From Halichondria panicea (lineage: Eukaryota > Porifera > Demospongiae > Suberitida > Halichondriidae), in the NCBI RefSeq assembly GCF_963675165.1, contig NC_087383.1:7290639-7354638 (forward strand): a DNA stretch of 64,000 nucleotides, written 5' to 3'. Shown piece after piece: positions 43,494 to 53,375 of this stretch. The position numbers and the translations under genes are program-made. Each line of letters begins with the position of its first letter. Position 1 is the first letter of the stretch. The notes below the pieces were generated by a model. The model was not told the origin of the DNA. It saw nothing but the letters and a program-made list of their open reading frames with translations, and did not search any database.

Positions 43494-45060
43494 TAGCATG
43501 CACTGTATAGGTAATGTGCTCACATGACATGTATATAAGTGTTACAAGTACATCACATTGTCATAGCAACAAGAGACATTGCATTGATACAGCATACTAA
43601 ATGATTAACAGTGAACTAAGTAAAACATCCTATGACTAATCTATCTAAGAAAGTGTACAACTTAGTTACATCGTTTGGTACCCTCTGCATGTTTGATTTC
43701 TGCTCCCTCGCAAAGATTTGACAACATTAACAGCGCTCCACCTATAATAGAAAATTATTATTCATGAATAATAGAATCAATTTCTCGCAGCTTTACAATC
43801 AGCTTCAGAGTGATTGACTTCCAACTTTATGACGGACCTTTTTTCTATGTACATAAAACAAGACATGGCTGTAATTAATTAATCACTAGTTCCCTTTTGT
43901 GCTGATGACTTGATACTTCTGCTCTCCTTTAGAGCTCTAAATGCAAAGAACAGCACGGTGTGAAGTGACTTAACTTGACAAAAACCTCATAATTATTATC
44001 TAAGAATAGCTCTTTACAATTTAAAAACTCACAGCATCACAACAGCTTTAGAGTGGCTGGAAATTGACCTTCAACTTAATGCCCAACGTTTTGAAGTTTG
44101 TTTCTACATGTACAAAACAGCACAGTTATTTACCATAATTGCATAAGTTCACTCTTACTTTTAGTTTATGACTTGAGCACTTCTCTTCCCCTTGAGCTAG
44201 CATAGAACAGTGTGCAGTACAGGTCTAAATAGGATCTGGATAGACTGGAAACCATGCCCCTTTCTGGCGTGGTTTCCAGTCTACTATGGGCCAGTCTACT
44301 ATATGTACTAGTGTTCCATTCTCTCACCGCTTTTGTCTCCTCTCTCCCCCAGGTACAGACAAGCCATGCTGAACCCGTACCCTAGGGAGGATCACTAACC
44401 TGATCATATCAATGTCTGCATCTAATTACTAGGAGCATGCAGAGCATGTTTGGGGCGAGCGAGCAAATTTGTATTTGTTGTACAGACATTTGGTACAATG
44501 TGGTAATTTTTAGTATATTGTTTATATGAATCGAATGAAATGAACAGCTAGTGATTGTGAATAACCGAGTAGTCCATGTAGATACGACTTTCCTGTGCCA
44601 GCTGTATACCCGTGACAATTATTCTGTCAGAGTGGTGTAGGATTGTTGTCTTTGACTGTGCATGGTGTAACATGAAGTTGACTTACTAAGAGTGAAACAT
44701 AATTATATCTATGAGTGGAAAGTTCAACACGAAAGAGCTGGCTGTACAAACTAAGCAAGGAGATAATTATTATCACTTTTTGCTGGACCCAAATTACAAG
44801 GCTATAGTATACTGTCAGTGTAAACAATCCTTAAAGCTACTCTGACCTGTTGTAAGCGTGCCTGTGTGGCCTCAGAAGTTTCCATCTGAGCTGGTCTGAC
44901 CTAGCTGGGCAGAGCCCGGCACCCTTTCCCAACGGGTGGCCGGGTGACACGCTTATATAGGATTTGTACTGCTGCACTGAGGAGTGCAGAATCAGATTGC
45001 AGTATTGCAAGTGGTTGGTTAACACCCACTTAGCTAGGTGGGTGTGCTGCCTTGAGCAAA
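43494..45060. other. Repeat-rich spacer
   Basis: Holds a partial copy of dispersed repeat R1 (44299-44408) and a short hairpin (about 44250-44281; GACTGGAAACCATG / CGTGGTTTCCAGTC). No coding region recognised. Confidence 0.5.
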
Positions 45061-46500
45061 ATGGAGAAAGTTACACAAGCTGTCACAGAAGCTGCTAACG
45101 AGCTTGGAATTGGTTTCTGAGAGGCAGAGATGTCTTTGCTGTATTGCCTACTGGATTTGGAAAGAGCCTTTGCTATGCTTGTTTGCCTGCAACATTTGAC
45201 AAAATATTGGAGAAGGAGAAAGGTCATTCTATTGTAGTAGTAGTCACTCCTCTGCTGGCCATCATTCATGATCAGGTATGTAAGGCTAGATAGAACATAC
45301 ATATAATTATACGTACATGTGCATATAAGCTGTTTACACGTAACTAGATCATTCTAAGCTGGATGCTTTTATTATATATAATTATAGGTAGCCATCTATT
45401 GTTCTAAAGGCATCTCTAGCACATATGTCTCGGGCGAGATGTCTGATGCAGCTACAATGGATGCGATCTTCCACGGAAAGTACCAGCTAGTATTCTTTAC
45501 ACCTGAAATGATCATCAGCAAGAAGCATTGGAGAAGACTTCTGGGGGGAGATGTGTATGCTAATAGACTCAAGGCTTTGATAATCGATGAAGCTCATTGT
45601 GTGAAGAAATGGTATGTATTTGACTCATCGTTTTTTATTAACATGTGTATACCAATAATATTATTGCAGGGGTGAGACTTTCAGGCAAATGCTGTTGAGA
45701 ATTGGAGAAGTGCGCAGCCTCATTCCAACATCAGTTCATGTGATGGCGCTAACAGCAACAGCTACCCGAAGTGACATTTCATTTATTTCTCGTAGTTGGC
45801 CTAAGAAACCCATTTGTCATTACGAGAGTCCCAGTAATCCCAAATTTGATTTATGCTGTTGGATTGTTCAAAAGTATACCAGAGACATTCCAAAACTTGG
45901 CCCAGAAATTGGTAATCGAGAGAAACAAGTTTCCCAAAACAATCATAATATTATATGGACGTTCTTTTGGAGTGTGTGGTGACATGTACCTCTTCTTTAA
46001 GGATTACCTTGGAGCTGCATTCACAAATCCTGATGATGCACCTGATCTTCCTGAATTTCGCCTCGTGGACATGTTTACAAGTGTCACTGATCCAGCCCAT
46101 AAATCTGAAATCATTCGTTTATTTAAGCAATCTTCGCATTGTTGTAGCTACTATGGCATTTGGCATGGGTGTTGATTGTCCCAACATTCGGCAAATCATT
46201 CATGTTGGCCTGCTAGACGATATCAGTAGCTATGTACAAGAGACTGGTAGAGCAGGTTGAGATGGTAAACCATCACGTGTAACCCTTTTGAAGGCAAGAA
46301 TTTACCATCAAGTTGATAATGAGATTAAAGAATATGCTTCAAACACTACAGATTGTAGAAGGGATAGTCTTTTCCGAAATATTGATAATTACAAACATGT
46401 TGACCTCGGTTTCCATTGCTTGTGCTGTGATATTTGTTCTAAGTCATGTTTATGTGGACAGTGTGACCTAAGACTTAGGTTATTTGTTACTTCTTTCAGC
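45061..46500 (+). pseudogene. RecQ-like helicase pseudogene
   Basis: Exons at 45061-45275, 45388-45611 and from 45670 onward show RecQ helicase motifs in order: motif I PTGFGKS, motif II DEAH in LKALIIDEAHCVKKW, motif III ALTATAT, motif V/VI MAFGMGVDCPNIRQIIHVG and QETGRAG, and a cysteine-rich end (CLCCDICSKSCLCGQCD). The frame is broken: a shift near 45110 just before motif I, one near 45775, one near 46120, and an in-frame TGA at 46258-46260 after GRAG. RecQ enzymes unwind DNA by ATP hydrolysis; this copy cannot make a full protein. Short RecQ-like genes with this cysteine tail occur in many copies in some marine invertebrates (from memory), so it may be a decayed family member. Confidence 0.7.
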
Positions 46501-46843
46501 TAATTACAATTTTTATTTTCATTATTACCTGTGCTTCAAGAAAGCTGCTATATCTACCGAAACATTTCCTGCACATTTTGGGCAATCCTATGTAAGCGTG
46601 TCCCCCGACCTCCCGTCAGGGACGGTCGGGCTCCGCCCAACTAGGTCTGACCATAGATTGAAGAGTTAGAGGGATAGGAAACGGAGTGGTGCACGTGATA
46701 ATTTTACATTGAATCTGCAGTGGAGCCTCGAAAATTATCCTAACCCTGCTCTGACCTGCTGTAGGCGTGCTTGTAGCCTCAAGAGTCTCTGTGTCTTGTC
46801 TGACCCTTCGTTCCTGAGTGTAGCTAGCTCTTATGCCCATGCG
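46501..46843. other. No gene recognised
   Basis: Contains GTCAGGGACGGTCGGGCTCC near 46615 and repeated CTGACCTGCTGTAGGCGTGC-like phrases also seen near 44840, suggesting another dispersed repeat. Confidence 0.4.
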
Positions 46844-46949
46844 TAGCCTCGATCCCAGGCCGAGTTTTCGCTTTTATAACGGTTAGGCAACAACTCTCTT
46901 GTTTGCCTAACCGTTATAAAAGCGAAAACTCGGCCTGGAATCGAGGCTA
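46844..46949. mobile_element. 106-bp near-perfect palindromic MITE with 9-bp duplication
   Basis: Arms of about 48 bp (left begins TAGCCTCGATCCCAGGCCGA, right ends GGCCTGGAATCGAGGCTA) surround a roughly 10-base loop. GCCCATGCG flanks both sides (46835-46843 and 46950-46958), a 9-bp target duplication as made by Mutator-like transposases. Confidence 0.8.
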
Positions 46950-46958
46950 GCCCATGCG

Positions 46959-48051
46959 CAGCTTTCACGTAAAATTTGGTAAAGAGTCACGAGTACAAAA
47001 AACAACTAGTGTTCAAGCTGGCGCTGTGCTAATGCCTCTCGCCATGTTTTTGCTTTCGCTCAAAAGTATTAGAATGTTATCTAAAGTTAGCTTATCTATA
47101 TAAAGTCACTGAGAAGAAAACACTTATTTACATGCATCTATTGTTGTATTATGTGGCTTACCAGGACCTCAAGAAAGAAGAAAATTGATTCTTCCAGGAT
47201 CTGTAGTTCAGTGTATATAATATCTAAGAAGAAAAGACCTATACATGCATATTGTTATCTATATTAATATTGTTATATGGTAGTGTTTTATGGCTTACCA
47301 GGCCCTAGCCCTCAAGACAAAGATGATTCTGCCAGGAGGATCTGGATCTGGATCTTGGATATTATTTTCTCACACATGGGGAATGAGCGCGCATGCGCAT
47401 TACATCCACAGCAATAATTAAAGGGTGTGTCCAAAGAGATCAATTTTCACAAATGGCTACTGCTAGCTAGCTGTTTTAACAGATATTTTTTGAGTCTTGT
47501 AGCTAACAAAAAGCTAGCGCTTTAGTTCAAGGCTAACTCATATGTTGAATAGAAAGTTTGTGCGAACAGATGATGCTATGAAAGATTCTGAAGAGACTGC
47601 AACAGCCTTCAATGTGAGTCAAACTAGCCATAACTAGAGAAAGAAGCTTTAGTTTGCTAATCCACGAATCAAAATCCAAGAGAACGTGGCTAGAAGCCTA
47701 TAGAAGCTGTTAGTTTTCGTCGCATTGCAACCGTTGAGCAGTTACTGCTGGAATACACACACACACACAGACACACACACGTATCCCTCGTGCGGCTACG
47801 CCTCGAGGCATAAATATCGTGCGTCCATGACACACACACACACACACAGACAAAATTGCAACGTTCATCACTAGGAAGGACTCGCTTCGCTCGCCCCAAT
47901 ACATGTTATTATTATTATTTTTTTTTGTTTTTTGTGATAACGATATTCATTTGAGACAAAAGACAAAAGACAAAACAAAAAAACAAACCAAGAAAAAACA
48001 ACAAAAACATGTGACATAATTTTATAAAGTTCCTGGGTGAAAACACATGTT
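46959..48051. other. No gene recognised
   Basis: A block of about 120 bp with GGCTTACCAGG and GATTCT(T/G)CCAGGA occurs twice (about 47110-47230 and 47220-47360). Short CA runs near 47757-47780 and 47830-47850. No coding frame supported. Confidence 0.45.
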
Positions 48052-48318
48052 TCAGACCGATAGCACCTGGCCTTCTTGAGTTGCTAGGTCAATAGTGCCA
48101 GTGTCTAAGGCCTTCCATGGTGTGGTGGTGGTGAATGACTTCCTAGAGCCTCTGATGCACATAATCTCTGATCTTATGAGGGAGAAATTTAGCCTACACC
48201 TCATCCAATTCAGAGTTGTGCTGTATGTTTTGTCCTGTTTCTCTGCCAGCATTGAAGCTAGTTTCTTGTAGACAATATCTGCAGCCGGACCCATACCTCC
48301 AGCAGCAGAGAAAACCAA
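48052..48318 (-). pseudogene. Retroelement protein C-terminal fragment
   Basis: The frame reads FSAAGGMGPAADIVYKKLAS, then WMRCRLNFSLIRSEIMCIRG, a tail that ends many invertebrate reverse-transcriptase proteins (FSATGGMG..., RCR..FSLLRSA..CIRG). Only this end is present and it runs directly into a copy of repeat R1, so it is a truncated insertion. The family call is from memory. Confidence 0.6.
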
Positions 48319-48325
48319 AGGCGTA

Positions 48326-48550
48326 AGTTATTATTGCAGGTTTGAAGGGGACGGGGAGTGACTGTACGCCCCAACATCTCTCTTCAGGGGGAGGGGCTCA
48401 AATCTCAACGCCCACTAATTACGTACTATCCCACTATACTGGTCTATAGAGAGGTGGATTGTCTCTGTATGTATGCAGCCATGGATGCATTAAAGATGAG
48501 TATGGCTGGCTACATGTAAAGTGTCTCATACATTCTATGATGTGTATAGG
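48326..48550 (+). repeat. Dispersed repeat family R1, partial copy
   Basis: Matches the second half of the 32015-32350 copy with small indels (shared AGGTGGATTGTCTCTG, TATGCAGCCATGGAT, CATACATTCTATGATGTGT). Confidence 0.75.
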
Positions 48551-49438
48551 TCGATAACATAAGCCACTGTAACAGCATACAGGAGCCACACAGATGAGTA
48601 GCTAGCTATGTTGTGTGGCAAGTCTTTCATGCTCCCAATGTAGGTTGATTGTGTGTGAGGAGCCACTGTAACAGCATACACACATGCAGATATATATAAG
48701 TAGCTATCTATATAATGTTGTATGGCAAGTCTTTATGATCCCTCAGGTTGATTGCTTGGGATGGACAGCAGTAACCAACACTACATGCAAGCAGCTCAAC
48801 TCTTATTCTGATGGCTGCTGCAAACAATGATTGTCGTAGTTGTTCATGTTTTGTATTTTTATGACAACATTATCATTTTTTTATCAATAAAATTTAATAA
48901 TTGAGAGTTGACAATTGATGAGGAGATGCATGACTTGGCGGTAATTCAACACCTGTACAGCGTCCCTCATGATGCATGGTGGTCGGTCCTGCACACACAA
49001 TCATTATCATTATAATTATTATTATTATGCATTATTCACAGTCCACAATAATTGTCCCCAAAATGTTATAGTCTCATAGACCATCAATGTCAATTTTTGG
49101 TAAAGATCATTAGATTAAGTTTTGCATAACGATGTTCTCATGGTAAAAAGTGGGTAAAAATGAACAGTTCAACACTGAGAACCCATGATTATTATGAACG
49201 AGTCACATTTTTTGGGATGACAATAATAGGCAGATTTTCCAAGAATTAGGAATAAAAAAAGCATAATAATTATTTATCAAGGCTCTGTACCTGGACCACC
49301 ACACAATAATAATGTGGAGAGCTGGTAATTATAGGAGGGGAGGACAGAGCATGAAAAGCTGTAACCATTCCACACAAAGCATCCATCACATGATATGATC
49401 AAAGTTCAAGCTAGGGTAGAGTCACATGCACACAATCT
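48551..49438. other. No gene recognised
   Basis: AT-rich sequence. An AGCCACTGTAACAGCATACA block occurs twice (48573 and 48661). Confidence 0.4.
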
Positions 49439-49742
49439 ATAGACTCGCAAGCCGTCACTGTTGCAGGCGAACAGTAGACTGGTCAAACTCCGTGTTGAGA
49501 CTCGTGTAACGTTTGCCACGATATTTGTGGCAACTAACCGCATACGGTTACCACAAGATCAATGACACAAGATCAATGATAGTGACGTTTCACTAGAAAA
49601 CTCTACGTATCACATGCAGTATACTGACGTCATGAAAAGCCACTTAAAATATTTTCTGATATGCTGACTGTGCAACACGAGTCTCAAACACGGAGTTTGA
49701 CCAGTCTACTGTTCGCCTGCAACAGTGACGGCTTGCGAGTCT
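49439..49742. mobile_element. 304-bp inverted-repeat element with 9-bp duplication
   Basis: AGACTCGCAAGCCGTCACTG on the left pairs with CAGTGACGGCTTGCGAGTCT on the right, arms about 66 bp. ACACAATCT flanks both sides (49430-49438, 49743-49751). The flanks (GAGTCACA..., ...GGCAGTACTCAC) match uninterrupted sequence in the tandem copies at about 50056-50080 and 51665-51690, which act as empty sites. A 9-bp duplication suggests a Mutator-like origin. Confidence 0.8.
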
Positions 49743-50397
49743 ACACAATCTGCATGTGGCAGTACTCACTGTTTGTTGTACTCTATCAAGTTGTCCTCAG
49801 TGTGTCACCTTGTAACTTGCTGGGAACAAGTCCAACTGACCCCCACGAACCTAACGAGCGAGAGAACGATTAGACCACTCACTAGTATATAGTAATCATA
49901 ATAACTTCCCTCACAGAAAATGTTAATTCAAGCAACTTTCGGGAGGTCATAACTTCACTAAAAAGCTATTAATATCAAAACTAAGAGATGCATTCTGTAG
50001 CTCTAGACAAGGCCTATCACATGACATGCTCAGATCACAGTTCTGGTGGGGGAAAGAGTCACACTCTGCACGCGGCAGTACTCACTATTTCTTACTTTAT
50101 CTGCAGTGAAAGACGTCGAATGGGTATTCCACGAACTCCACAGTGTCACCTTGTAACTCCTCCATCATATGTTGTCATAGCAACGTGTCACTGACTCCGC
50201 CCCTCTCATGCTCTCCATCACTGTACGCAATGAAGTAACGGGTCAACAAATGTGTAGCAATGGATGCATTTGATACAGAGGCTGTATAGTTTGATCACTA
50301 GTAATGATATCTATTAGCAGATATTGAATGCCAGTCATCTAAAGCAGCCTATACACTATACTAGGTGGTCCACTTTTGATCATGACTAGCCACTCAC

Positions 50398-50572
50398 TTG
50401 TACTCGCTGCGATGCTCTTTGCCTTGTGATCCATTGCTGCTGGCCTTTTGGGTGAGTATCCACCAGATATCCAGCCTTGTGGAAGCTCCTAGAGGGAAGG
50501 ACAAGTGAACGCTTTTCCTCACCAGCCATCTCCATCTTGTGTGTGAGCATGTCTGGTAAAGGGTCATCAAAT
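50398..50572 (-). CDS. Putative exon in duplicated unit, copy 1, unknown product
   Basis: A 175-bp stretch from an acceptor GTGTAG to a donor GTGAGT, open for 58 codons after one phase base (FDDPLPDMLTHKMEMAGEEK at the start, ending RASQRVQ). It is kept identical in copy 2. A frame of the same DNA ends SSNGSQGKEHRSEYK before a stop, which faintly recalls the OGDH C-terminus, so it might be OGDH's missing last exon or belong to an unrelated gene. A second exon-like frame (REELMEIVNSVLKRFKKE, donor GTAGAG) lies upstream on the same strand near 51171-51230. No family recognised. Confidence 0.35.
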
Positions 50573-50889
50573 CTACACATGAGGGTAAGTTAGTGATGGT
50601 TCGTTAAAGATATTTACCATTTCTTAGTATTATCTCGAGGTAAAGTCCTAGCAACACATTGAAGGGCGGCTGATTCATGAGACTACATACATTTTAACGA
50701 CAGAAAGTAACAACTACTAAAAATAATAGTTCATTGTCCGTCCTCCCCAATGGAGGCGTCCGACATGAGTGGGCGGGCAGAGATGGGCGTCGGCTTAGTG
50801 ATAAAAATAATGACCCTATCTTTCCTGAAGTGCATTGCAGGTAGCTTGCTGCGTCGTGGCTTATATCACAGTCCTATAGTGTGTGTGTG

Positions 50890-51140
50890 AGGGGGTGGGT
50901 CATGACACACACACACAGTGTATGAGGGGGGTGATCACACACACACACAGTGTATGAGGGGGCGGGTCATCACATCACACACACGTACACAGTGTACGAG
51001 GGGGCAGGTCATCACATCACACACATGTACACAGTGTATGAGGGGGTGGGTCATCACATCACACACAGTGTACGAGGGGGCGGGTCATCACATCACACAC
51101 ATGTACACAGTGTATGAGGGGGCGGGCACACACATCCACA
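50890..51140. repeat. Minisatellite within duplicated unit, copy 1
   Basis: About six copies of a 36-47 bp unit with AGTGTATGAGGGGGCGGGTC and ATCACATCACACACA; copy 2 carries the same array at about 52505-52755. Confidence 0.9.
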
Positions 51141-52005
51141 CTGTATATATAATGTAGTTAATGTCTCTACCTCTTTCTTGAATCTCTTGAGAACACTGTT
51201 GACTATTTCCATCAGTTCCTCGCGGATGTTTGATCATCCTCAGTCAGAGAATCCAACAGTCCAACTGACCCTCACGAATCTAACAAGCGAGACAACAATT
51301 AGACCACTCACTACGTGATGATAATTCCTTAAAAAGTTATTTCTCAAGCTAAAACTATTTCAAATCGAGCTATTTCTGCAATAATTGTGTGTGTATGTAC
51401 AGTCTTGATGTGAAAGAGTTACTAAAATTAATTAATACATAAACTATACACATCATTTTGGAAATTGCAACACAACATGGCCTCTCAAACTTAGCTATAA
51501 AAACAGGCGGTAACCCCCACAGAAAATGTATATAATTCAAGCAACTTTCGGAAGGTCATAAATTCACTAAAAAGCAATCAATATCAAAACTAAGAGATGC
51601 ATTCTGTAGCTCTAGACAAGGCCTATCACATGACATGCTCAGATCACAGTTCTGGTGGGGGAAAGAGTCACACTCTGCACGCGGCAGTACTCACTATTTC
51701 TTACTTTATCTGCAGTGAAAGACGTCGAATGGGTATTCCACGAACTCCACAGTGTCACCTTGTAACTCCTCCATCATATGTTGTCATAGCAACGTGTCAC
51801 TGACTCCGCCCCTCTCATGCTTCCATCACTGTACGCAATGAAGTAACGGGTCAACAAATGTGTAGCAATGGATGCATTTGATACAGAGGCTGTATAGTTT
51901 GATCACTAGTAATGATATCTATTAGCAGATATTGAATGCCAGTCATCTAAAGCAGCCTATACACTATACTAGGTGGTCCACTTTTGATCATGACTAGCCA
52001 CTCAC

Positions 52006-52180
52006 TTGTACTCGCTGCGATGCTCTTTGCCTTGTGATCCATTGCTGCTGGCCTTTTGGGTGAGTATCCACCAGATATCCAGCCTTGTGGAAGCTCCTAG
52101 AGGGAAGGACAAGTGAACGCTTTTCCTCACCAGCCATCTCCATCTTGTGTGTGAGCATGTCTGGTAAAGGGTCATCAAAT
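52006..52180 (-). CDS. Putative exon in duplicated unit, copy 2, unknown product
   Basis: Same 175-bp exon-like stretch as at 50398-50572, with identical splice signals and open frame, 1608 bases further on. Its matching upstream exon-like frame is near 52789-52850. It is on the OGDH strand and lies about 1.2 kb downstream of the last OGDH exon. Confidence 0.35.
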
Positions 52181-52504
52181 CTACACATGAGGGCAAGTTA
52201 GTGATGGTTCGTTAACGATATTTACCATTTCTTAGTATTATCTCGAGGTAAAGTCCTAGCAACACATTGAAGGGCGGCTGATTCATGAGACTACATACAT
52301 TTTTTTAACGACAGAAAGTAACAACTAAATAAAACTAAAAATAATAGTTCATTGTCCGTCCTCCCCAATGGAGGCGTCCGACATGAGTGGGCGGGCAGAT
52401 GGGCGTCGGCTTAGTGATAAAAATAATGACCCCATCTTTCCTGAAGTGCATTGCAGGTAAGCTTGCTGCGTCGTGGCTTATATCACAGTCCTATAGTGTG
52501 TGTG

Positions 52505-52755
52505 TGTGGGGGTGGGTCATGACACACACACACAGTGTATGAGGGGGGTGATCACACACACACACAGTGTATGAGGGGGCGGGTCATCACATCACACACA
52601 CGTACACAGTGTACGAGGGGGCGGGTCATCACATCACACACATGTACACAGTGTATGAGGGGGTGGGTCATCACATCACACACAGTGTACGAGGGGGCGG
52701 GTCATCACATCACACACATGTACACAGTGTATGAGGGGGCGGGCACACACATCCA
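52505..52755. repeat. Minisatellite within duplicated unit, copy 2
   Basis: Same array as at 50890-51140, with a few unit differences. Confidence 0.9.
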
Positions 52756-53375
52756 CACTGTATATATAATGTAGTTAATGTCTCTACCTCTTTCTTGAAT
52801 CTCTTGAGAACACTGTTGACTATTTCCATCAGTTCCTCGCGGATGTTTGATCATCCTCAGTCAGAGAATCCAACAGTCCAACTGACCCTCACGAATCTAA
52901 CAAGCGAGACAACAATTAGACCACTCACTACGTGATGATAATTCCTTAAAAAGTTATTTCTCAAGGTAAAACTATTTCAAATCGAGCTATTTCTGCAATA
53001 ATTGTGTGTGTATGTACAGTCTTGATGTGAAAGAGTTACTAAAATTAATTAATACATAAACTATACACATCATTTTGGAAATTGCAACACAACACGTTAT
53101 GGCCTCTCAAACTTAGCTATGAAAACAGGCGGTAACCCCCACAGAAAATGTATATAATTCAAGCAACTTTCGGAAGGTCATAAATTCACTAAAAAGCAAT
53201 CAATATCAAAACTAAGAGATGCATTCTGTAGCTCTAGACAAGGCCTATCACATGACATGCTCGGATCACAGTTCTGGTGGGGGAAAGAGTCACACTCTGC
53301 ACGCGTTAGCAGATATAATTCCAGTCATCTAAAGCAGCCTATACACTATACTAGGTGGTCCACTTTTGATCATGA

